Of a stretch of 32,429 bases of DNA, positions 29,343 to 32,429 are shown one piece after another. Below the pieces are notes generated by a model. That model ran no database searches, was not told the origin of the DNA, and saw only the letters and a program-made list of their open reading frames with translations. This DNA is from an uncultured Collinsella sp. GTDB taxonomy: Bacteria; Actinomycetota; Coriobacteriia; Coriobacteriales; Coriobacteriaceae. Location: NCBI GenBank assembly GCA_937934165.1, contig CALGZX010000010.1:1-32429 (forward strand). Direction: 5' to 3'. Numbering within the stretch: position 1 is the first letter of the stretch; each line of letters begins with the position of its first letter. A program made the translations under genes and the position numbers.

Positions 29343-30152
29343 TTAGATGTTCTTGGTACCACGTTCCATGCACGCCTGCGGGTTCACATCGTACGCAGCC
29401 GGAACGCGCGGCGAGACGACCGTCTTTACGACAAGACTCAGGCCAACGAGCTTTTCGAGGGAGGCGCGAAGTTTGCTCTTACTGACAGCGAGCTGGTCGG
29501 CGGCGTTCTGGGTCGACACCCGGAAAGGCTTGGGCTCCTTGGCCGAAAAGAACGAGAAAATGTAGCCGAAAAGAACCTTGTCGAGCGCGGAGAGTTTGCT
29601 GTCGCGAACTGTCCAAAATGGGATCCGGCAGAACGTCCCGTGCGAAGTCCATTCGTGAAGGGCCCCGGCGTTGACGAACTCAACGCCGCACAACTCCGCC
29701 CACCTGGCCTCGTCGACCCTGTAGGTGACCTCCTCGCCATGCCCCTCTTTCTCAATGAGGGCGAAGCTCTTGAGCTTTTGGAGCCTCTTGCTGAGTGCCG
29801 AGGGGGAGATGCCGAGGACTTCGGCAATTGTCTTTGCGTTGGACCGGCAGCCCTTCAATGGGTCCCTGCGCTGGAACCCGTGGATATATGCGAGAACGAG
29901 CAGTTCGTTCAGCGACAGCTTCGCCTTCGACTTGCGAAGCAAGATCATCGACAAGGGGAGCGCGATGAAGCGCCCACTGCCGGACGAGCTGTCTTTGAGC
30001 CATGATTCCGCGTTTAAAACAGCAGCGCGACTCGAGTTCGAGCTCGGCGTGTCGCCCGGTTTTGACTGGGCAAGAAGGGCGGCGAAGTCCTCTTTCGAAA
30101 TCGTGTTTTTGAACGTGCTCCCCCCGCTGGGCGGAGCGCCATTTACGTCCAT
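29343..30152 (-). CDS. replication initiator, two winged-helix domains
   Basis: 269 residues. After a Ser/Gly-rich polar head (about 1-60), residues 75-145 form a first winged helix (LSLNELLVLAYIHGFQR, then ISPSALSKRLQKLKSFALIE and a wing). A second lies at about 185-255 (LSALDKVLFGYIFSFF, then VSTQNAADQLAVSKSKLRAS). Two winged helices in tandem are the plan of iteron-binding initiators. The role is inferred from that plan and from iterons on both sides. AAAGG is nine bases before the ATG, within an inverted repeat that could give self-repression. No nuclease motif of rolling-circle initiators is seen. Confidence 0.75.
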   Translation of the reverse strand: MDVNGAPPSGGSTFKNTISKEDFAALLAQSKPGDTPSSNSSRAAVLNAESWLKDSSSGSGRFIALPLSMILLRKSKAKLSLNELLVLAYIHGFQRRDPLKGCRSNAKTIAEVLGISPSALSKRLQKLKSFALIEKEGHGEEVTYRVDEARWAELCGVEFVNAGALHEWTSHGTFCRIPFWTVRDSKLSALDKVLFGYIFSFFSAKEPKPFRVSTQNAADQLAVSKSKLRASLEKLVGLSLVVKTVVSPRVPAAYDVNPQACMERGTKNI

Positions 30153-30155
30153 AAA

Positions 30156-30174
30156 GTGACCTTTCCAGGGTCAC
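30156..30174. promoter_or_regulatory. operator-like dyad over the initiator's ribosome site
   Basis: GTGACC (30156-30161) and GGTCAC (30169-30174) flank seven bases directly before the initiator start on the minus strand. Initiators often repress their own genes through such half-site dyads; in RNA it could hide the ribosome site. Confidence 0.45.
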
Positions 30175-30186
30175 CAACATGTTTTA

Positions 30187-30202
30187 AGTGGTAGAATATT
30201 AC
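30187..30202. promoter_or_regulatory. TGGTA-n6-TACCA dyad
   Basis: A short palindrome with a GAATAT centre, between the ribbon-helix-helix gene and the initiator. It could be the operator of the ribbon-helix-helix protein in copy-number control. The GTAGAATATT word is shared with the inverted repeat at 5028-5061. Confidence 0.35.
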
Positions 30203-30226
30203 CAACAAGTTGATGACACTTCGCTT

Positions 30227-30264
30227 AAAGGACCCAAGCCGCCAAGCTAATGAGGGTCCTTTTT
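30227..30264 (+). terminator. terminator, stronger on the plus strand
   Basis: AAAGGACCC (30227-30235) pairs with GGGTCCTTT (30254-30262), followed by TTTTT on the plus strand. On the minus strand, past the ribbon-helix-helix gene, only a short T-run follows. A plus-strand terminator here has no plus-strand gene to serve, so it could end a short antisense RNA to the initiator leader. Confidence 0.6.
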
Positions 30265-30278
30265 GCGTTATATATGTC

Positions 30279-30458
30279 CTACTGTTTTTGCTGAAGACGA
30301 ATCTCCTCCGCATTGAACAGGTTCTGAATCGCAAGCGCAACGAGCCCAGATTTCGTGAGACCGAGTTCACGAGCCATTATGTCCATCTGCTCGGTCAGCT
30401 CGGTCGGCAGCGTAATCATGAGCCGCTTTTTGTTAGACGCAACGGGCGTGTTGCTCAT
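30279..30458 (-). CDS. ribbon-helix-helix regulator upstream of the initiator
   Basis: 59 residues from ATG at 30458 (GGAGG eight bases upstream); an in-frame start 13 codons earlier lacks one. The fold is one strand (KKRLMITLPTE) and two helices (LTEQMDIMARELGLTKSGLV, then ALAIQNLF). Small proteins of this kind next to an initiator gene often set plasmid copy number by repressing it (CopG-like role). It lies 127 bases before the initiator in the same direction. Confidence 0.75.
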   Translation of the reverse strand: MSNTPVASNKKRLMITLPTELTEQMDIMARELGLTKSGLVALAIQNLFNAEEIRLQQKQ

Positions 30459-30591
30459 ACGATGATCCTCCCTTCGGTTGAAAACAGTATATACCACTTC
30501 TAACTAAACTGTTACAGTTCTGAATGATTTAGGCATATTAGTGACTAAAACCTTAGCGGCCTAAAAGTGGATTGTCGTTATTTTTGGCTGT

Positions 30592-30618
30592 TGCTATGGG
30601 TCGAGATAACCCATAGCA
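30592..30618. repeat. 10-bp perfect inverted repeat beside the outer iterons
   Basis: TGCTATGGGT (30592-30601) and its complement (30609-30618) flank seven bases, nine bases before the two outlying iterons at 30627 and 30649. It may bind an initiator dimer or a host factor. Confidence 0.5.
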
Positions 30619-30626
30619 GACAAAAG

Positions 30627-30668
30627 TTGCCAAAAGGGGCACAGTAAATTGCCGAAAAGGGCACAGCG
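30627..30668. repeat. two outlying 22-bp iterons
   Basis: TTGCC(A/G)AAAAGG units start at 30627 and 30649, 22 bases apart, in the same orientation as most of the main array about 1.3 kb away. They lie upstream of the ribbon-helix-helix gene and could serve in copy control or handcuffing. Confidence 0.75.
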
Positions 30669-30802
30669 AAACGTCCCTGGAATCAGCTGTTACGATAAAA
30701 ACAGGGGAGGGGTAACTCCGCGGACACGGCCTAGCGCGCTGCCATCCAGGGCCGATTCTGCCATACTCGCAATTCGGCGAGGATGAGGAGTATGAATTGA
30801 TC

Positions 30803-30894
30803 GGGGCTTATAGGACAAAATGTGTGTCTGCTTTAGGGGCATTGGCGCAGGTCGATGCCCCTAAAGCAGACACACATTTTGTCCTATAAGCCCC
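30803..30894. repeat. perfect 40-bp inverted repeat with 12-base loop
   Basis: The arm GGGGCTTATAGGACAAAATG and onward (30803-30842) is matched base for base by its complement (30855-30894). Such perfection over 40 pairs is rare and implies selection, recent origin or a transposable miniature element. The flanks read as acidic coding sequence on both sides, as if it had inserted into a gene. Single-strand origin, miniature element and terminator are possible. Confidence 0.85.
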
Positions 30895-30969
30895 AATGAT
30901 GACGATTCCAATACGGACGACACCAAAATCGGCATCGACGGCTCCATGGATGATTCGGATTCCAAATAG
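30895..30969 (+). pseudogene. C-terminal remnant of a broken acidic-tail gene
   Basis: Directly after the hairpin an open frame reads NDDDSNTDDTKIGIDGSMDD and SDSK before a stop at 30969, with no start codon. Before the hairpin the plus strand also reads as an acidic coding stretch (GPILPYSQFGEDEEYELI, about 30749-30802). The two may be pieces of one gene split by the hairpin. The original function is unknown. Confidence 0.35.
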
Positions 30970-30984
30970 GCCTTGTTAGTTGAG

Positions 30985-31431
30985 CTACTTCTTTGCCGGT
31001 GTCGTATACGCGACCGCTATACCCGCGGCAATTGCCATGAGGCAGCTCGCGATGAATCCGAACTCATACTTCAAAACGTTTGTTGCGGTCAGGGCGATAA
31101 TCAACACTGTCAGAATTTGCAGAACTATCGTTATTGCGAAGAGATTTATTCCTTGTTTGGCCGAAGTCGCTGAATGAGTCTGGCTTCGTTGATTCAGGTT
31201 GAAGCAGACAACAAAAGCGACCAGTTCGCTTGATAGGGGGCCGACTACATAGAAAAAGATTGCGTCAATGAAGTCTATAGTGTTGTAAGTGTTGTAAGTT
31301 GTTTCGCCGGAAAACACAGCGTATAAAGCATATCCAAATCTTGGGTGATTCACGTATGAGTAGGAGAAGACCAAGAGCGTTACCAGTGCTACTGCCATAA
31401 GTACATTCAAGACGATTCTTCTACCGCTCAT
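30985..31431 (-). CDS. 148-residue membrane protein, about four helices
   Basis: AAAGGAG lies seven bases before the ATG. Hydrophobic segments are at about residues 8-26, 55-78, 95-116 and 122-142, separated by short polar loops (one is NLNQRSQTHSATSAKQG). Both ends are basic (MSGRR, TPAKK), suggesting cytoplasmic termini. No family is recognised. It diverges from the two secreted-protein genes, with 74 bases between, so the three may be co-regulated; an immunity or transport role is only a guess. Confidence 0.7.
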   Translation of the reverse strand: MSGRRIVLNVLMAVALVTLLVFSYSYVNHPRFGYALYAVFSGETTYNTYNTIDFIDAIFFYVVGPLSSELVAFVVCFNLNQRSQTHSATSAKQGINLFAITIVLQILTVLIIALTATNVLKYEFGFIASCLMAIAAGIAVAYTTPAKK

Positions 31432-31505
31432 CGGTCACTCCTTTCGAGTGCTGATACAAATATATTAATATAATAACAGTTTTATCCAATAGGATTGGAG
31501 GAGTC

Positions 31506-31904
31506 ATGGCAGTAAAATCCGTTATTCGTAAGTTAATGTTATTTTCAGCATCAACTGTCCTTTTATCAGCTTTTTTGGCTGTGACTCCATCTTTTGGTTT
31601 GACAGTAAATCACGATGTGTCTATCACCGCGTCTTACGCAGAAGTTTCGTTGTTTGATGAAATCTCTTTAGCAAGGCGTGCCATGCAAGAAGACGTCCTT
31701 GATACGTATTATTCGTTCTATTGTTTTAATAACGTTGCGCATAATATTCCCTTAAAGGATCCAACTTATAAGCGACTAACTTTCAAGAATAGCTACAGCC
31801 GTATTTATCCGGATACATGTCGAACAAGTTTTGTTTATACTTGCCCCACGTGCAAGGGTGACGGGCTTATGAAAGTATTTCAGTGCAACTACCAAACGCG
31901 TTGA
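31506..31904 (+). CDS. secreted protein with CNYQTR end (paralogue 1)
   Basis: 132 residues; GGAGG is four bases before the ATG. A signal peptide (MAVKSVIRKLMLFSASTVLL and onward) ends near residue 36 or 47. The mature part has a DTYYSFYCF region, a KRLTFKNSYSRIYP motif, a CPTC pair and the end CNYQTR. The same layout recurs in the next gene. AT-rich codons set both apart from the GC-rich genes. Function unknown; the small size, export and cysteines would fit an extracellular effector or a bacteriocin-like protein. Confidence 0.7.
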   Translation: MAVKSVIRKLMLFSASTVLLSAFLAVTPSFGLTVNHDVSITASYAEVSLFDEISLARRAMQEDVLDTYYSFYCFNNVAHNIPLKDPTYKRLTFKNSYSRIYPDTCRTSFVYTCPTCKGDGLMKVFQCNYQTR

Positions 31905-31924
31905 TTCGATTGTGGGTGGCTTAT

Positions 31925-32344
31925 ATGCATAGCATGAAGTTCAAAGCAATTCTAGGTTCTTTCTTCCTTTTTGTTTGTTTGTGTTTTCCGACTGCTGGCT
32001 TTGCGGACGGGATTGTCTGCAATATGAGAAACGATGTTCAGCCGGTTGCTTCTCTATCTAATGATCTCTCATATGCTTCTGGCACCGCTGCTCGCCGTGC
32101 GAACAGCGAAAGGGTCTTGAATGTATATTGGACTTTTACGGGACTATTGAATGGTCGAGAAGTGAAAGATCGAATTGTATATAGGGATTACAAGTCGCTA
32201 TCTTTTCCTAATTCCTATAGTACTCTAGCGCCAACTTGGGTTAATACTCGCGCCACCGGTTCTAACGGTGAATATTTTTCTCAGGTTCAAGCTACTGGGG
32301 TTGGATCCGTAGAAACATGGCGTTGCAACTATCAAATTAGATAA
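31925..32344 (+). CDS. secreted protein with CNYQIR end (paralogue 2)
   Basis: 139 residues from ATG at 31925 (GGTGG upstream), or 136 from the ATG three codons on; an earlier in-frame ATG at 31883 lies inside the previous gene. Signal peptide FKAILGSFFLFVCLCFPTAG ends near FADG. The mature protein shares with its neighbour a Y-rich strand (VLNVYWTFTG), YKSLSFPNSYSTLAP and the C-terminal CNYQIR, so they are diverged duplicates. The terminator in the 55-base repeat follows. Confidence 0.7.
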   Translation: MHSMKFKAILGSFFLFVCLCFPTAGFADGIVCNMRNDVQPVASLSNDLSYASGTAARRANSERVLNVYWTFTGLLNGREVKDRIVYRDYKSLSFPNSYSTLAPTWVNTRATGSNGEYFSQVQATGVGSVETWRCNYQIR

Positions 32345-32386
32345 TTTGATATAAACGTCACATCTAAATAACGCGCACTTTCGCTG

Positions 32387-32416
32387 GAGGGTCGCTGTTT
32401 GGCGGCCCTCTTTTTT
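32387..32416 (+). terminator. terminator after the secreted-protein pair (junction copy)
   Basis: Same sequence as 13-42, here shown 43 bases past the stop codon at 32344. It is one site on the circular molecule. Confidence 0.8.
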
Positions 32417-32429
32417 GCACAGGCGCGGT

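Noticed and set aside
29184..30005. A 273-codon plus-strand frame through the iterons and opposite the initiator
   Set aside because: The first part is repeat-coded and the rest is the shadow of the winged-helix gene.
1..32429. tRNA, rRNA and riboswitch genes
   Set aside because: None recognised on either strand by eye; no cloverleaf or conserved rRNA segment was seen.

Overview
The window reads as one complete circular replicon, most likely a plasmid of about 32,374 bp. Its first 55 bases (1-55) recur exactly as its last 55 (32375-32429), as expected when an assembler closes a circle. The molecule carries an iteron origin with a winged-helix initiator (about 28985-30670), a ParA/ribbon-helix-helix partition pair (27611-28462), a serine recombinase, a MobC-type relaxosome protein without a relaxase, a toxin-antitoxin pair and decayed transposon pieces. 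The host looks like a high-GC Gram-positive gut actinobacterium. The LAXTG-anchored coiled-coil/CAP surface protein, the DUF4143 ATPases and the general codon use suggest Coriobacteriia, Collinsella-like. That assignment is inference, not proof.

Layout. 1-2666: a small cationic hydrophobic peptide, then three tandem metallophosphoesterases closed by a 17-bp palindromic terminator. 2690-4855 (minus strand): a frameshifted lipoprotein, a small membrane protein, a coiled-coil protein and the serine recombinase. 5028-5627: a large inverted repeat, then a toxin-antitoxin operon. 5667-8560: two DNA-binding-like proteins of unknown role in a region dense with operators and palindromes, ending in about 640 bp of nested non-coding inverted repeats. 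8591-11945: small genes, an orphan antitoxin, mobC and a long hairpin-rich gap that is a candidate oriT. 11946-13223 and 19893-21158: two paralogous AAA/DUF4143 ATPases, each preceded by four iterons at exactly 23-bp period and each followed by the same 33-nt element.

The most interesting system lies between those ATPases (14269-19524). A 39-residue precursor-like peptide with a perfect Shine-Dalgarno and a C-terminal cysteine is followed by an attenuator-like hairpin. Four tightly overlapping genes come next: a cobalamin-binding radical SAM enzyme, an MFS exporter, a 413-residue protein of no recognised family, and an E1/ThiF-like adenylating enzyme. This reads as a RiPP (ribosomally made, modified peptide) pathway. 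Its short precursor, E1-like enzyme and MFS exporter recall the microcin C7 and pantocin systems, but a B12-radical SAM enzyme and an unknown protein are added. I do not recognise the combination.

21347-25783 holds an XRE regulator, a 1099-residue signal-peptide/coiled-coil/CAP/coiled-coil/LAXTG surface protein and a probable lipoprotein. 25904-28498 holds small genes around the partition locus, with a repeated element in three copies. 28985-30970 is the replication region, plus a perfect 40-bp hairpin lying in what seems to be a broken gene. 30985-32344 holds a membrane protein and two related secreted proteins of unknown function, transcribed toward the terminator inside the terminal repeat.
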